Part shown: positions 25,675 to 40,429 of the stretch, in pieces | Position numbering within the stretch: the first letter of the stretch is position 1 | How the letters are laid out: each line of letters starts with the position of its first letter | Assembly (NCBI GenBank): GCA_025677815.1 | Contig: JAIXMP010000011.1 | Span: forward strand, 620,001 to 684,000 | Length of the DNA stretch: 64,000 nt | Direction: 5' to 3' | From: Phascolomyces articulosus | Lineage: Eukaryota; Mucoromycota; Mucoromycetes; Mucorales; Lichtheimiaceae | The notes under the pieces: model-generated | Seen by the model: only the letters and a program-made list of their open reading frames with translations | What the model was told of the DNA's origin: nothing | The model's database searches: none | Made by a program: the position numbers and the translations under genes

Positions 25675-27460
25675 TTCTTTTTTGTGTAAATGTTGTGAAT
25701 ATACGATTTATTAATGTTCTACAAGTTCATGTGCTAAAGCAGTAATCGTGTATTCGTTGTTTTTTTGTCAATTTTGTAATGGGGTTGCCGTAAAAGCTGA
25801 GAATGAACAAAAAAGATTGGTTTGATCCGTTTCTCAATGGACACGAATTTCTTCTCACTATGATTTTTTACGATTCAAAAATAAAAAGGGGAGTGACAAG
25901 AAGAGTATGCTGAATAATAATAATAATAATAAGGCGCGTGTTGAAGTAATTTCTTTTTTTTTTGAATGAATGAGTGAGTGTGAAAAAGAAATATAGGTTT
26001 GATTCCCCGGAATTGAAAGATGTTATTATTATAATTGTAATAATAATAATAATGAAAGAAAAGAAAAAAAAAGAGATCTGGCTTTCTCTCTCTCGCACTC
26101 TCTCACACTCATTCACTCAACCCAACACTTCTCTTCTGACTTACCCACAAAGGATTTCTGTTTGAATATGACGTAGGTTGTACTACAAGATAATAATTAC
26201 ACAGAGTTTTCTGAAATACATCATAAACAATTATATTTTAACCACCAGCCAACTCCTATTTTAGTATCCTTCTCCTTCGACTTCTCTCTCTCTCACTTGG
26301 CCCACCCCCAAAAAAAATAATCAAATAAAACGCCAATTATTATTAAAGAAATTATATATCACTTGTAATGTTTCACATATTTTTATCGTCATTTTGTAAT
26401 AAAAAGGTTCGAGAATGAATTTATCAAATTGTTTAATAGTCAACTAACTATTCCTTAAAATTTATACATATATCATTTCCTCACTGATATACTTTTGGCC
26501 TTATTCACCTGGATGATTCGCTAACCAACCTCCCTCTCCTTTCTCCTTCGTCAACCCTCCGTCTTTCTGCACAACAATAACAATAACATTTTCTTTGAAA
26601 ACTGTCTAAATAATATGACTTTCATTTCCAATTAAAGAATCACACTTTGGAGATTTCAAAACGAAAGAATATATATAAGAAACCACAATGTCCATTTCAA
26701 AAACGTAATTTCAAATATGTAAATATGCGGGCCACCCCAGGTTTGTTCCTAGGTGACCCTGAAAAGTGTCAACATTTATTATTCTATTTAGTAGGATATA
26801 AATGGTGATGCATACCTCTAGACCATTTATTCTTTTATGACAAGTATCGACATCACGGTTTTTTTATTGTTGGTTTTGTGTAGAAAACATTTCACTTAGT
26901 TTGATATCATACTATATTGTAGTAATGGCTATTTTTGATTAATACCAATGTATTTTCAACCTTATTTATATAAGTAACAAATATAGACCAAAATTCCGAG
27001 TAATTGGTTCATAAAGAGCAACTTCTCGAGAACGTGGGTTATTCGCTGAAAATCAGTTAACATCTCATAATATATTTTTGATAGACAACATACTTTTGAA
27101 AACTTTTTTTTTTCAACAAGACAACAGGTATATATTATATTTACTGCCTACCACTTCTATACAATAGCAAGTATATAGATATCTATAATAATAAGCATGC
27201 CCACATCTTGCATAAATCACATCATACCATCTTCTTTTCATCAACCCCTCAAATTTCCCTTCAATACCATGTACTTCTTATCTCTCAAAAAACTAAACTT
27301 TATCGAACGAACCTTCTGCCATGACTTTTTTATTTCTAAATCCCATTGATGATGTTTTTCGTTCCGTATAGAATATTATGTGTAATATTAAAGGAGTGCA
27401 GTTGAAAAAGAAGGATATTGATAGGGATAAATACTTTTTTATCTAGTTGCAACATTATCC

Positions 27461-27494
<34 letters not shown>

Positions 27495-27672
27495 GTCAAT
27501 AATATTCAGATTCATATTGTGTTCTTGCCATTCGAATAGTATATACTACACTATGACGGTTTTATCATTCTATCTAAAGATGAAAAAAGAGTTGATCATT
27601 GCTGTATAAAAAATATTCAATTACGAAGATCATCATCATTTTTACACGCTGCTGCCCCTTTTTTCTATAATG

Positions 27673-27710
<38 letters not shown>

Positions 27711-28568
27711 AATATATCTAGTAATGACTGTCGCCATCCCGATGATGATTATATATTATGTTTATAGTTTATGACATGTTTACCACTTAGTAAATGATGA
27801 TTGTCAAGAATAAGATTTTCTATTTATCAGTGTATTAAGGCATATCCTACTTGTACATAAAGAACATACTGTAATTCTTTGATTTATTATTTGATGGAGC
27901 AAATAGAATAAATATAGAGTCATGACAATGATGTTTAAAAATAGCAGTGTCATTTTTGTTTTCAGGAGATAAAATCTTATTGTGCACGTTCGAGAAACAC
28001 TTGGATTTTTACCCGCCGAGTTTTCAAGGAGGATAAGCATAGCAGGGAGCAAAAAGGTTAACTGACTGTCGACAGTATATACTCGTAATAATGCATCCAA
28101 TATACCGGCTTTCTTCCTGTTGTAGTACTATATCACGGTTATCTGCTGCGATAAATGATATTTAATATGATGATGATGATTACTTACCCATATTCTTCTT
28201 CTTTTGCAAATAATAAATAAACAAAAAAAAAAGAATCCAAAAGATGATTCTAGACAAAATAAATAAAACCTAAACGTAGCTTGTTGTTATTGTTTGTTTT
28301 TTAAGAAAAAAAATAGATAAAAAAGGGTATCCCGTTATAAAAAATATGTACAATGACGAAAGTGAAATAAACTCTCCTTTTTATACAAAAAAAAGCGTGC
28401 GTGTGATGTGTGTGGAGGGGAAGGGGAGGGAAAGGAGTGTTTTGAATGTGGGTTTTTTGGAGTATTTATATATATATAAAGAAAATGACGTGTGTTTGTA
28501 TGCATAAAAGATAAGTATAAAACCTAAAATTAAGGAACACTCAATTCTCGAACGCCTCATTATTTACT
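25675..28568. other. Intergenic, histidine kinase promoter side
   Basis: AT-rich DNA with a pyrimidine/purine-rich leader near 26060-26120, simple repeats (ATT near 27465-27494; AT near 27676-27706) and no supportable coding exon on either strand. The part next to 25674 should hold the histidine kinase promoter, and the part near 28300-28568 should hold the 3' end of the Sin1 transcript. Confidence 0.5.
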
Positions 28569-31500
28569 TCAAGAGGCTTTACAGACTTGCATTAAAAAGT
28601 TGATCCTTGCACAAATCTCCTCTAAAATCATCATAAAGTTGTTAAATTACAATTCTCTCTGTTTCTCTCTCTCCTTTTATTGTTCATAAATCACCCCATT
28701 ATTCATTTTTTTTCATCAAACTTACGTGCTTCTTTACTATTCATTGCTTCAAAATCATAGGCTTTATGACTTTGATCTTTCACCACTGTAATTTTAAAAT
28801 TGACAGGTGCTTTTTTACTCTGTTTACATAATACCACCGTACTCACATGGAAGGAGGCCTAAAAATAATAGCAATATATAAATTTCATTTCTATTCTATC
28901 GAAATAATCAATTCAAAAAAAAAAATCTTACCGTTTTCACAGAATCAAACATGCTTTTATGTTCTGGTGGCATAATTTGAATATAATCCCCATCAATGGC
29001 AAGCACACTTTCTCTTCGACCAACAAACATTGGCATTTTACGATTGACAAAATATCTTTTATATTGTGAAAGAATGCCATTGTTACCACCTGTAGACGAG
29101 CTTGCATTATACATGTTTGGATAATACAATGGTTCTTCTTTCTTCTTTCTATTCGGGGAACGCCAAATATGTGTTGCTATATTGAAATAAAAAAAAAGAA
29201 AACGTCATGAATATTTCTTTCTCCCCTTTTTCATATCACGTTCATTCAAGATAGATCACTTACAACTAGAAACGGTAAGACCTGCTCCTTTCTTCATCAA
29301 ACATAATTCAGTGACCCCTCCCATACTATCCACCGTGGTATCATTGGGTACAATCACATTGGTATCGGCAATGGTCAACATATGCTCATCTGGATCTAAT
29401 TTCCGTTTACGTGATAATAATTCAAGGACATCGCCAATAAACATTTCTGCATACACAGGAATCGTTGTGGTGGCTGACACTTCTTCGTTGGTCATTAAAC
29501 GAATACGGAAATATTTTACAGGTGTCATTGGCATGGTTGATTTTGTCAACATGGCTTTGGAGGATGGAATAGGAACTGCTACTACAGATGAATCTGCTTC
29601 TTGATGTGATGTAAAGGGTGGTGCTACTGTGATTGGATCCAATGGTCCTATATCTACAGCTGTGCTGGATGTATTGGCTGTCGATGATCCAGCCACAGAA
29701 GGAGCAGGTGGTATCGTTAATTGCGTATCGGGTTGATTTGATTTGTTCGATTTACTAAGGTCAGGTCCAGTTCTACCCAATTTGGCACGTATCATTTCGT
29801 TTTGTTTGACTATATTATTTTATAATATATGAGTTTTCCAATTTCTTTTTTTTTGGGGGGGGTGGTTTTATCTCTTTTTTTTTTTTTTACCTTGACCAGG
29901 TGCTGTCCGACATAAAGCAAATTGTGCAAATGCAACCATACTAATCTGTCGCGTTCGGTCCATTGCTAAAAAAAAACAAACACCCAAATGTATATTAGTA
30001 TAATTACCTATTTTCTTTCTTTCTATAAATAAATAAAATACTATACCTGGAATACCATCTTCAATTTCACCATCATCCTCTGCAAGACGTAATTCCCACT
30101 GAGCAATGTCATACATTTCTTCTTGTAATGAAGGTTTTCGTTTCTTTTCAACATAATCATACAAAATATAACCCAACACATCATCCACAATGGCATCGGG
30201 TCGTACTACCAAACTAATAGGTTCATAAGGATGTATGGAATGAGGTAAATATACACACAAGGTGATGGGTTTTGTTTCACCTCGCCCTGACACAAATGAG
30301 AATTCATTGAATGGATTATCTGCTGCTGATGCGCGCTCTGCAATCATGGCGGTGAGGTTAGATTTAGGAGGTCGCCGTACCGTTTGTTGTTGAGATACAC
30401 TTGTAGATGCTACCTGATGTTGTGGCTGTTGTGGTGGTAATTGAGGGGGTGGTGTCACTTGTTGTGGAGATGGTGATTGTTGCTGTTGTACTTGTTGCCT
30501 TGGATATCGTCTTCTTCGATGAGCCGTTGGAAGATTAGGTGCAAGTTTTAAGGGAGGCATGATTGGATTATTATTATTATTTGTCGTTGACGATGACGAC
30601 GAAGTAGTTGAGGATACACCTGATACTGCTGGTATCGTTATTCCTGGGATACCAGTAACAGCAGGAACAGTAGGTTTGGGAGGCTCTTCGATCTTGTTAT
30701 AAAGAGGGGGTATCTGAATCTTTGTATATTCCAAGGGTGAATATTGTTGTTCTTCCTCTTCTTGTGATGCTTCCCGTTGTTTTTGTAATTCTGTAGGCAC
30801 TAAGGGCTGTCTTTGTCGTTGCTCTATGGATTTGGCATTGGATTCTTTTTCAGAAGCGGATTCTACTGTTAAAGGAAACGAGGCTTGATCATTATCCACG
30901 TCCAAAGAAGAACGGGGTGAAGGATCAATGGGTGATTCAATGGATGGATGAAGTGATGTCATGGTAGCATTCTCACTTCCTGTCGTGCCGTGAAATGAAA
31001 ATGTGGTACTGGACGTTGTTCGTGTATGCGATCGAATGACAGTTTCTTTATGAAGAGAAGTTGCTGTGGTTGCACTGGCTCCTGTATCATCTGCAAATCT
31101 CGGCCGAAGTGATTTGGATGCTTCTGTCACGCATAATGTAGGTGCTGATTGTTTTCGCATAGGCGTAGGTGGTAATGGTTTATTGGTCCTATTATAATAA
31201 AAAAAAGGACAACACATATATTTATAAATTTAAATCATTTATAATACTTACGCGCGTTGTGTTTTCGTGCATTTTTTTTTTGGTTTTCATCCCTTTTCCC
31301 CCTATAATATAATATTTACTATTGTTAAACTTACCCGAGATCACCATCTGTTTCCTCATTCCCACTTTCAGGTGTAGTTGCTGGCTTAGGTATCATGGGT
31401 GAATTCAATGGATGGACATTCTCCTTTTTACGTAAACGATAATGGCTTCGTTTGGTACGTGGACTACTAACAAGATTCGTCCCACCTCCTCCATTCGTGT

Positions 31501-31702
31501 TACTACCTTTGGTGAAAAAGTTATCATATGTTGGAGAATAACAATATTGCATTTCTGGATATGTGGGGGCAGCTAATCGAATATAGTCATCCGACATGAC
31601 GGTTGGACGAAACGATACAATACGTTCGCCTCGTTCGTCAGTTCTTAATAACTTTATTCGCATCTCATGTATTAAAAAATTCGCATCGGTTATTAACGAC
31701 AT
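28569..31702 (-). CDS. SIN1: TORC2 subunit Sin1/Avo1
   Basis: Seven exons on minus (31702-31335, 31188-30047, 29965-29891, 29809-29264, 29176-28932, 28858-28726, 28621-28569) give 853 residues. Sin1 is the TORC2 subunit that binds substrates (AGC kinases) and membranes. The N-terminus MSLITDANFLIHEMRIKLLR matches the family start. A long linker (poly-Gln/Pro/Ser) follows, then the CRIM domain at about 395-528 (NPFNEFSFVSGRGE, PITLCVYLPHS, WELRLAEDDGE, DRTRQISMVAFAQFALCR). A Ras-binding-like domain (about 600-690, with YFRIRL and PVYAEMFIGDVLELL) leads to a C-terminal PH domain (about 735-850). The last intron matters: reading through it would stop at DEKK, while splicing restores the helix EAQEICARINFLMQ expected at the end of a PH domain. 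Confidence 0.94.
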
Positions 31703-34700
31703 TTTATCATGGGATATATTAGAGAGTTTATTGTTGTTGTGGTTGTTAAAGTTGTCGTATGTTTTTATAACAAATGGAGGAGAATAGAAGGAAACGGAAT
31801 ATATATGTTAGATATATATATTTTTATATATTTATATATGTACAAGTAAAAAGAAAGAAGGTTGAATTGTATATCAAGTGCCTGAGACCTTTTTTCCTTT
31901 ACCTGTGTGTGACTTTTCTCCCCTTTTCTCTATTTGGTTACAAAGTTCTACTAAGCTACATAATAATATACTCAGTTTGCATATAGCTTTTTTTCATGTG
32001 TTATTGAAGTAAAAATTCCCATGCTTTTTTTTCACCCTTTTGTTATTCTACTATATAATATATAGTGTCAATGGACGAAACGGGATGACCCTGGCTGATA
32101 ATAAGAATATTAATAATAATAGGATTACGAAATTGAACGATGAGATGACACCTATAAAAGCTGGAGCTCTTCAATGAGATCCTGACTTTTTACTGTGCTT
32201 GTGTTACCACGCAAATCAAAAATCCTCATTATGATATGTCGCTCATATCTCGTGTTTCCATAGAAACACTTGGAAGGCAACAAGTTGATTCAATAGGACA
32301 ACAATAAAATAAGTATCAATAAGTCCAAAAAGTATTCTTGGGAAAAGATCATCGTAACTATAGGTAATCATTGCTCTCTATTATTATAGTTTAAAATTTA
32401 TTTTATTATTGTGGAAGATTAGTTGACCTGCACCTGTAGGTATTTGGTCACTTTCTTTCGGTTCGATAGGTATATGGGGTTAAAATTAATTACATGGTGA
32501 TTAAGAGGCAAAACTGAAAAAACATCTAATAGAGGAAAAAGTAATGCGTGATTACGATATACAAAGTATTGATAATGGAGATATAATAATAGAGTATAGC
32601 GTATATATTGTGGAGAAAAGGAAAAAGTGGGAAGAGATGGTAAGAAAGAAAATAACACACGTAAGTATGTTATTGATCGTATGTAGCTGTCTGGTGTAGT
32701 TCTTCTCTATTATTATAGATGTGTCGTATTCATAGTAGTTTTTTGAAAATCAATAGTAAACGGATCTTGCTCTGCTTATTAAACACTTTTGGTCCTATTT
32801 CAATATGTAAAACATATTCCATAACAAAGCAGATACATCTTTTTTCTTGGAAGTTTACATTTGTATAATACATCAGCTTAATCCTTTATTATTATACAAA
32901 AATTTCGTCCTAATATGTTGCACTTAGTAAACGAATAATTAATTATAATAATTATTTTTCTAAATTATCGCCATTGATGCATTAAAAAATTGACACAATA
33001 ACATTATATCGAAAGCTTGATAAATAGAAGCACGAAAAAAAAACCCTTGTCCTTGATTCCTGCTAGCTCTTGGAGCTGAAGGAGAGCCATTCAAAAAAAA
33101 AGCAGCAATTGTGATAAAAAGGTAATAGGTCATCTGTCGTAATACTTGACAGATTTTCTTTAATTACTTTTTTTATTATTATTCTGGAAATATAATAAGA
33201 ATAGAATAACATTATGTAATGCTATTTAGAGAATGAATCTGAAAATCCATTCCGGTAAAAAAATTAAATAACTATTTGCTGCTATACCTGTTTGGCTTTG
33301 TTTCGGAATTGTCAATAATTTATGTAAGTAATTTCCAATATAATTGTAGTAGTATATAATACATGTCAAATAAAAATCTGTCTTCTTTTACCCATTGTTT
33401 CAAAAGTATATATTTAGTACAGGAAGGTCGATTTCAATTTATCTGTTATATTCTTTTTACTATGTTATTTTTGTTACATATTCTTATGGTTATTTTTACT
33501 AGTAATAAATAGATATAGTGATTGGTTATCACAATATATTCATCTGTTTTTTTCGGATCTACGCGAATAAATGGGCAATAAATATATGTTTCTTTCTTAT
33601 TCCAAGTCCACTTATTATTAATTAAAGAAGTAGAATATTATTGACATGTGAATTATTGTACCTCAATAATAATAACAAAGTTGTCTGTCATTCGATACAT
33701 CTTGTATAAAACACATTTTTATTACCGTGAAAAATTATAATATATTCGCATCACCTCATCGTAATAAACAGCACCACCCCATTACCATCTCGTTGCTGTG
33801 CAAATATAGCATGCATACGATAATTCTAGACTTGTATTTTTTTCGGACTCTCTAGATGCTAGTTTCTTGTGAAATTTTAAACATGGCATGATTCCTTGGT
33901 TCATTCTTTCACGCTAAAAATACCATAAGGATATAATAAACATGTTATTATATATTATAACTAACTACACAAACCCTAATATATATTTACCAACGCCGCA
34001 GTCGCAATATACTATCTACTATGAGTATACCGCAGTTATTATATTACTGCTTTTGAATTATTATTCATCCTTGCATATAATTTGCTGTAGTAGTAATAAT
34101 AGTTGTTTAGCTCAAGTGAAAGACAGATATCCATATCAATACCACTATCTATAAAGAAGAAGGGTATTTCTTCTAGATTTTGAAAGCCGTTTTTTTTTAA
34201 AAAAAAAAACCCCCCGGAGTGTGGGCCGCAAGGAAAAAAGAGAGAGGAGCATGTTGTGTCTGGTGATTCGTTATGACCAAGAGCCAATGACTTGCAAGTT
34301 TTTTTTTGAACTAACGGATAATAGGTGCCTGTGCCGTGTCGTATTACTATCGAACGTAATGTTACTCAGTTTTTTTTTTTCACGCAAAGAGTACATTAAA
34401 GTCTAAAGATGACCCGTTTATAGCTTGTAAGAGAAAAGACTAAGAGATATAGACACGCGTTGTTGTTTTTTTAGTCACCAACAAAAATAGAGAGAGGCGG
34501 CGAGTGTCGTTTTTGGTCAACCCATTCAACGGCCATTCTAACAAACTTGACATAATTTTTGTTTATTATCAAGTAGCGATTGGAATGGATTAGAATAATG
34601 ATAAAAAAAAAGGAAAATGATAGATTTGATGCTGAGCCGATATGGCTATTTTTTTTTTTTTTTGCTCATCACTAACCTCTTTCTATCTCTGTGTGTGGTG

Positions 34701-36548
34701 TTTCTTGTCTGTCTCTTCTTCCTCCGATCGCTTCCTCTATAATTAAGCTCAGAGTTTTTCTTGTTACGTACTACTGAATCATCGATCCTTTTTTTTATAA
34801 ATGACGTCGTTGGTCACTTGTGTTGAACTAAATACGGAAATCCATGGTTGCTTTTATAAATGTTTTTTTTTCTTGATTCTTCTTCACCACTGTTCAATGT
34901 ATGACCATGTCTTTTTATAACTATTCACAAGAATGCAATGAAAAAAAAAACCCAACAACAACAACAACGTAGTATGAAATAAATCTCTCTTATATAGTAG
35001 GTTATGATTATAAATCATGATAATAATAACAACAACAACTTTGTTTTCCGTGCAAGGATAAGCAATTGTCGCCGCTTTATCCTATCATCATCACTCACTC
35101 ATTTAAGAACGAATGAATGAAGCGGAATCACATATATCACATTGCTCATTGGAATAGTACAGTATTATAATATAATATATTTTTCCACTTTCTCTTTATA
35201 TACATATCTACAATACTAGAACTTAAAAAAAACGCGAACCCCAAAAAAAAACTAAAAGTTGCATTCATTTTTTCATCATCACCATCAACTAAAAAAACTG
35301 CGCCTCGTGTTTCAACAGTATTAAAGAACAATACAAAAGCCAATAGCACTCATTCATCAATAGAAAGAAAAGTGAAACCATGTATTATTATAATAAGATC
35401 TTTCATTTTATTATGACCTCACCTACTAATCTTTCTCTTGAGGTTGATCGCTTATCGAAGTCAATATATCAATATATTAAGAGAACGAGTGTTGTGACAT
35501 ATATAGAAAAAATACGCAATTATATTATCAATAAAAAAAAACCAGGGCACCTGTTCTCTATGTGTACGTATCACTGTTTCATTACATACTCTCTAATAAT
35601 AATTTATAATAATAATAAATAAATAAATAAATGAGATCATCATTTGCACCATTTTGGCATCTATTCTTCCGCAAAATAACACTCTATCCGCGTGTGTATT
35701 TAATGTATTTGTTAGTATAATAATTTTGATATCTTTCTATTTCCTTGTTTAGATGAATAAGCTCGTTCTTCTTTCCACTTGAATCACCTCTTAAAAAAGT
35801 TTTTTTTATACATATCAAAGATACTACAAAGACATATGTATGAGTTCCTATTTATATAGCCATATATTACTATGTGGATTCCGTTAATTCTATAGTTATA
35901 CAAAATCATATCCGACAGATGATACTTATCGCACACGTACACGTATAGAATGCCAAGGCGGATTAATAACAACGCCACCAACACAACAACATGGGGGTAG
36001 ACGTCGTGTATGTGTGTGTGTGTGATGAACTTTTTTTTTCACTCTACGACGACACAACAGGCTTTGTTTCTCCGCTTAAGAAAGAAAGAACAACCTTCTC
36101 TTGCTTTCTTCACACTTCCCACTCTTGCAAACCTTAGTAACCCATTCGATATATTTGGCTGTTGATTGCCATAAAAAGCTTTACGCGGGGTAAAAGGAGG
36201 GGGTCAAAATAAAAGGTTTAAGAAAAAATATAAGGTTTATATATATAAAAATAATAGTGGGATAAAATATAAGCATAATATAAAAAAAATACGAAGCAAC
36301 ATGGCGAAGGGGGAGAGAGAAAAAAAGGCGTGGCATGCATATAAATATATAAGGTATACAAAAGAATCACGGTAAAAAAAAAAAAAAAGAAGAAAATGAG
36401 AAAGTATAGCATATATAATAAGGTGTTGTTGTTTGATATGTTAAATAAAGTCTAAAATGGAATGAATAAGATGTTGGTTGGTGATGGAATAAATAACAAT
36501 AATAACGACGACGATCATGGTGAATGGGTTAGATAAAGAGTTTACTCT
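31703..36548. other. Large gene-poor interval
   Basis: About 4.8 kb of AT-rich DNA without a supportable gene. It holds the divergent-side promoter of Sin1 near 31703-31800, a 7-bp perfect hairpin GTGTTTC/GAAACAC near 32256-32273, a T-to-A switch run with a following C run at about 34188-34217, and poly-T stretches. A minus-strand frame at 35146-35349 has hydrophobic segments but no ATG. RNA genes may be hidden here, but I cannot identify any. Confidence 0.5.
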
Positions 36549-36942
36549 TTATTTTCTAGTCGAGCTGTTGGTCGTGGTGTTGTTCTTATTGTTATTGTCT
36601 TCAGATTCGTCGTCATCTTGTTCCCAAGATTGATATTGTGTTGAGCCGTCATTGGGATTGTCAGGTAAATTCTCATTCTTCCATCCACAAATATTACATT
36701 CGTAACGAACGCGCATGTTGGTGGATTTTCCAATCTTTTGATTAAAGATTACAAATTGAGTCTCTGAACGTGTGAGTTGAACTGTTGGACGAGCGCATCG
36801 TGGACAAGGATGATATTGTTGTTCTAAAGGGATTTTTTTATCATGTCCTCCAACTATTATGTTATATTACAAAATTAGTTTTGTTATGACTGAGGTAAGG
36901 ATGGATGGATATAAAAAAAATTATACCTATTGTGAATGGCAT
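36549..36942 (-). CDS. Small zinc-ribbon protein
   Basis: Two exons, 36942-36927 (16 nt) and 36853-36549, separated by a 73-nt intron, give 106 residues. The first exon codes only MPFTI plus one base. Two CxxC knuckles (Cys22/Cys25 in HPCPRCARP and Cys58/Cys61 in YECNICGW) fit a zinc ribbon. Between them lies a conserved-looking strand region, VQLTRSETQFVIFNQKIG. The tail is acidic, then Asn/Thr-rich and low complexity. Small zinc ribbons of this shape occur in uncharacterised fungal proteins and in RNA polymerase or ribosome-associated factors. I do not recognise a specific function. Confidence 0.82.
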
Positions 36943-37749
36943 GATGATGATGGATGGTTGAATTCGGATGCTGTAATGTGATAAGTATGTCGAGTATTTC
37001 GGGGGAGAGAAGTCGAATAGGTGAGAGGGAGGAAAGTATGTGATTGTTGTGTATGTGTAAAAAGGACTGTGATACCTTGAAAAAGGGGTTGAGGTTAGGA
37101 AAAGAAAGGAAAGGGAAAAGGGAAAGAGAGTTTTTTTGGATTCAATCGAGATGCTGTGGCGGGTTATTGTTTGCCTGTCTGATAAATAAAATCCGAACGA
37201 TTGGATCATTCTTATACACGCTTTCACTTGTACATTTGTCTGTCTGTAGCAGAAAAAAAAGTGACATTTTGACATGCCACAACTCTCTAATAGAGCCAGT
37301 GGTATTTAGTATAATACATTTAAGTTAAATAACCAACAACAACATACTCTCACACAAACAAGCATACACGTGAAACGTGGCATCGCCTGTCCTTTATTAG
37401 AATAAAAAAGATGCTTTAAAATAAACAAGTAAAAAAAACGTGGCATTTGTATTCCGCTAAATATTATCTCTTTACAGTCCGTTCCATCGGTCCCTTCTTT
37501 CTTTTCCTTTCCTTAAACTCATATCATCAAGAATCCCGCTAAATGTTTATTTTAGTTTATAATAATTGATTTATATATATCTTATTATATACTTGTTGGG
37601 GGGAGGGAGTATTCTTTAAATCAAATGTCATTTTTATTATTATCGAATGAAAAACACACACAATCATGTCAACTTGATTTTATATATACTAATACAAATT
37701 ATTATTATTATCCTTATTAAATGGCTAATAATAAAGGCTCTTCTGTCTA
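36943..37749. other. Intergenic between same-strand genes
   Basis: This holds the promoter and leader of the zinc-ribbon gene, with purine-rich DNA at 37080-37130 (plus strand), and the 3' flank of the TANGO2-like gene. A 94-codon plus-strand frame here is unsupported. Confidence 0.5.
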
Positions 37750-39034
37750 CTATCTCCGAGAAGGGTCATCAATATTGAATCGGAACACTCGACCTTTTTC
37801 ATCCAGCGGTATATATTTCTCAAGAACCTCATCCTCCTCCTTTGCAGTATGGTTTTGTGGACGTTTTTGAAAGCGATCTCGTTCGATAAAGGTTGTATTA
37901 CCATCATGATCCACAAGAATCACTGTACTTGTACGTGTTGCATAAGCACCATGAAGATATTCAAATTTAGGAACAAAGATCCAATGCTTGACTTCTTCCA
38001 ATATCTGGGATACATCTTGATCGGATGATGGAGGCGGGTCGGCTGTGACACTTTTTTATTGGTGCATCAAATTACGTCAATCATTTTTTATAAGGTTTTT
38101 TTTTTAATCCCCAGCCCAACTAATTTACCATGGTTGATGGAATGTTGATGGTTCTTTTTCTATCATTACCTTAATAAACCAAACAATTGGTCGATCAAAG
38201 CTTCTTCATCATTCAAGTTACGTTGAATGATCTCGTCAAATGCTTTTTTTCCTTGCTTCACCTTTTCCCACGGATTCCCTAATACTGAGTTGGAAAGACC
38301 TATTATATATATTTATATATAATAATTAAAAAAGATAATCCCGCATCATTATTATTACTATTATAAAATGGAATGAACAAAGTTCTTTTTTGTTTGGTGC
38401 ATCCTTGTTATTGTTTTTATTAACAACAATCTGTTTCTTCATCTTCCCATTCCGCGTAAACCACACACTTCCATTCCTTTTTTATTATTTTGCGTTTAAA
38501 CTCACTAAAAAAACTTTACCCCGCAAAAAAAAAAAAAAAACCAACTAATTCGGGTCTTTATATCCAAATATGTCATCATTATACTTTACCATAGATAACA
38601 CCAGGTGATAAATCCGTAATATCACTATTTTCGCGGTTGCTGAAATATGCCATTTCATGCGATTGTCGTTCCTTGGTTAAATCTAAACATATCAAATTGA
38701 ATCCACCATAAGCTTTGGCATTGGCTTTGATATTTTCCATATAATCATGAGCAGATCCATTTTCATGAAATAGATAGTCGCGTGTTAATGCGCCTCGAGA
38801 TTTTCCTCCAAGAAATTTTTGTTCTCGATAATTGGTTAAGGCTGAAAACCTTCCTGAACGTGTAATGCCAAGCCAGGTCCCATTATGCAAAGGTGTTGCT
38901 TGGGCTTCTAAATCGGTACCAGCTAAAATGTCTTCATGGGGAGTTGGCCAGAAATGAGCATGAGCTGTAGGTCGATCGAGAAATTCATCTCGATTGGCAG
39001 CGAAAATACTTTATTTTTTTCACAATGTAATAAA

Positions 39035-39069
<35 letters not shown>

Positions 39070-39190
39070 GTCAATAAGAAGCATTGCCTTTTTTTTTTTT
39101 GTTTTTCTCGACTCATTTTTATAAAAAAAAATATGTAACTTACAATCGATAACGAGGGTGATTGTCTACAGTCCAAAATAGAATACACAT
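37750..39190 (-). CDS. TANGO2: TANGO2/NRDE-family protein
   Basis: Four exons on minus (39190-39144, 39008-38590, 38299-38170, 38050-37750) give 298 residues. The family signature is clear: an N-terminal Met-Cys start (MCILFW), the NRDE motif at residues 21-24 (AANRDEFLDRP), HFWPTP, ILAGTDLEAQ, GTWLGITRSGRFSALTNYRE, GGFNLICLDL and PGVIYGLSNSVLGNPW. The C-terminal half contains YATRTSTVILVDHDGNTTFIERDRF. TANGO2 proteins act in Golgi organisation and in mitochondrial, lipid or heme handling; the biochemical reaction is not settled. The N-terminal Cys resembles that of Ntn hydrolases after Met removal. The first intron contains (AAT)n followed by (ATT)n, which can fold on itself. Confidence 0.93.
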
Positions 39191-40429
39191 TAGTTTTTTA
39201 TTTTTGAAATGAATGAATAGAGTGCTTATCAAAAAGAAAAAGGAAAACAAAAGCGTGGAAAAAATGAAAATAAAATATGCTGACCAAGGTATTTTCAAGC
39301 TGATATTCTTTTTTGTCGAGTTTTTGTTTTGGATTAATAAGAATAAGAAAAATATATTATTCTCTGTGGTTAGCTACTACAATCTCCTCATGATTGAAAA
39401 AGCATGGAACCATGGCGTGATAAACAATAATTTAAATTAGTAGTCTTTGCATATGAAAAACCAAAGTTAGGTACCATTTATTATGGATTGGAGTCCATGT
39501 ATAAATAGAAATTATATGGTGCAGCCATCTTATAAACGTCAGTTTTTTACTACCTTGACTTTCGTCTCTTTTAATATTTTATTTTATACGTAATTGAAGA
39601 ATTCTATGATGACCCAAAGTGGATCGGTGTTGTCAGATGTAACAGAATAATATGCTGCATTTTGAAACATATCTTCTTTGGCTCAGGTCAAGGCTTAACA
39701 TTAGAAAAAAAAATAAGTCTGAGTACGGTTTATATAAGCTATATCTACTAAATTATTATAAAAGAGTAATATCTTTATGGTATATAAATATTTATTTTCT
39801 TAATGTTTACCGGAAAACCACATACATATATATACTTCTATATTCGGAATCTATTCTTCCTCCGGACCAAGTATATCGAAGAAGCTCGATATTTCATTCA
39901 TCCTTTTCAGAGATATTTTAAATTTAGGAATTGGAACAGTATGAGGTTTTGACCGTTTTAACTTGCCTACACCATGTTCAAGATGGGTATATTATTACAC
40001 AAAAAGTACAAAGTGTTAACAATAATACAAGTATGCCTTACTCTGTACACTCAAATATAGCCTGTGTATTGTACTATAAAGTAGTATGTTATAAAATTGT
40101 CTCATAATAAGGGATTATATGTTGTAATATTTAATAAAGAATAATATGAAATGATGAGTCTCGTCTTATTTTAAACTCTTTCAATCTATAATAATACGTG
40201 CTATCTACTCTGTTGCATCTACTAGAGTTTATGAAACAATTTAAGATCAGAATTTCATTACAACCCATCATTATATGTTGATAATAAGAAGGAAAATCGA
40301 ATGCCCACTGTCTATAATGTATAATTTTATATCGTGTTCTAGAATGAAAAGAGTACATTTTAAAATATTAGACGCAATAGCATAATTGCTCGATTACATT
40401 TGGGACAATCTATTTAAATACACCACCCA
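39191..40429. other. Intergenic, nothing recognised
   Basis: AT-rich DNA upstream of the TANGO2-like gene. Short hydrophobic frames are present but none has an initiator context, splice support or a recognisable domain. Confidence 0.5.

Noticed and set aside
35146..35349. Minus-strand hydrophobic frame of 67 codons
   Set aside because: It has no in-frame ATG and a composition expected from T-rich DNA.
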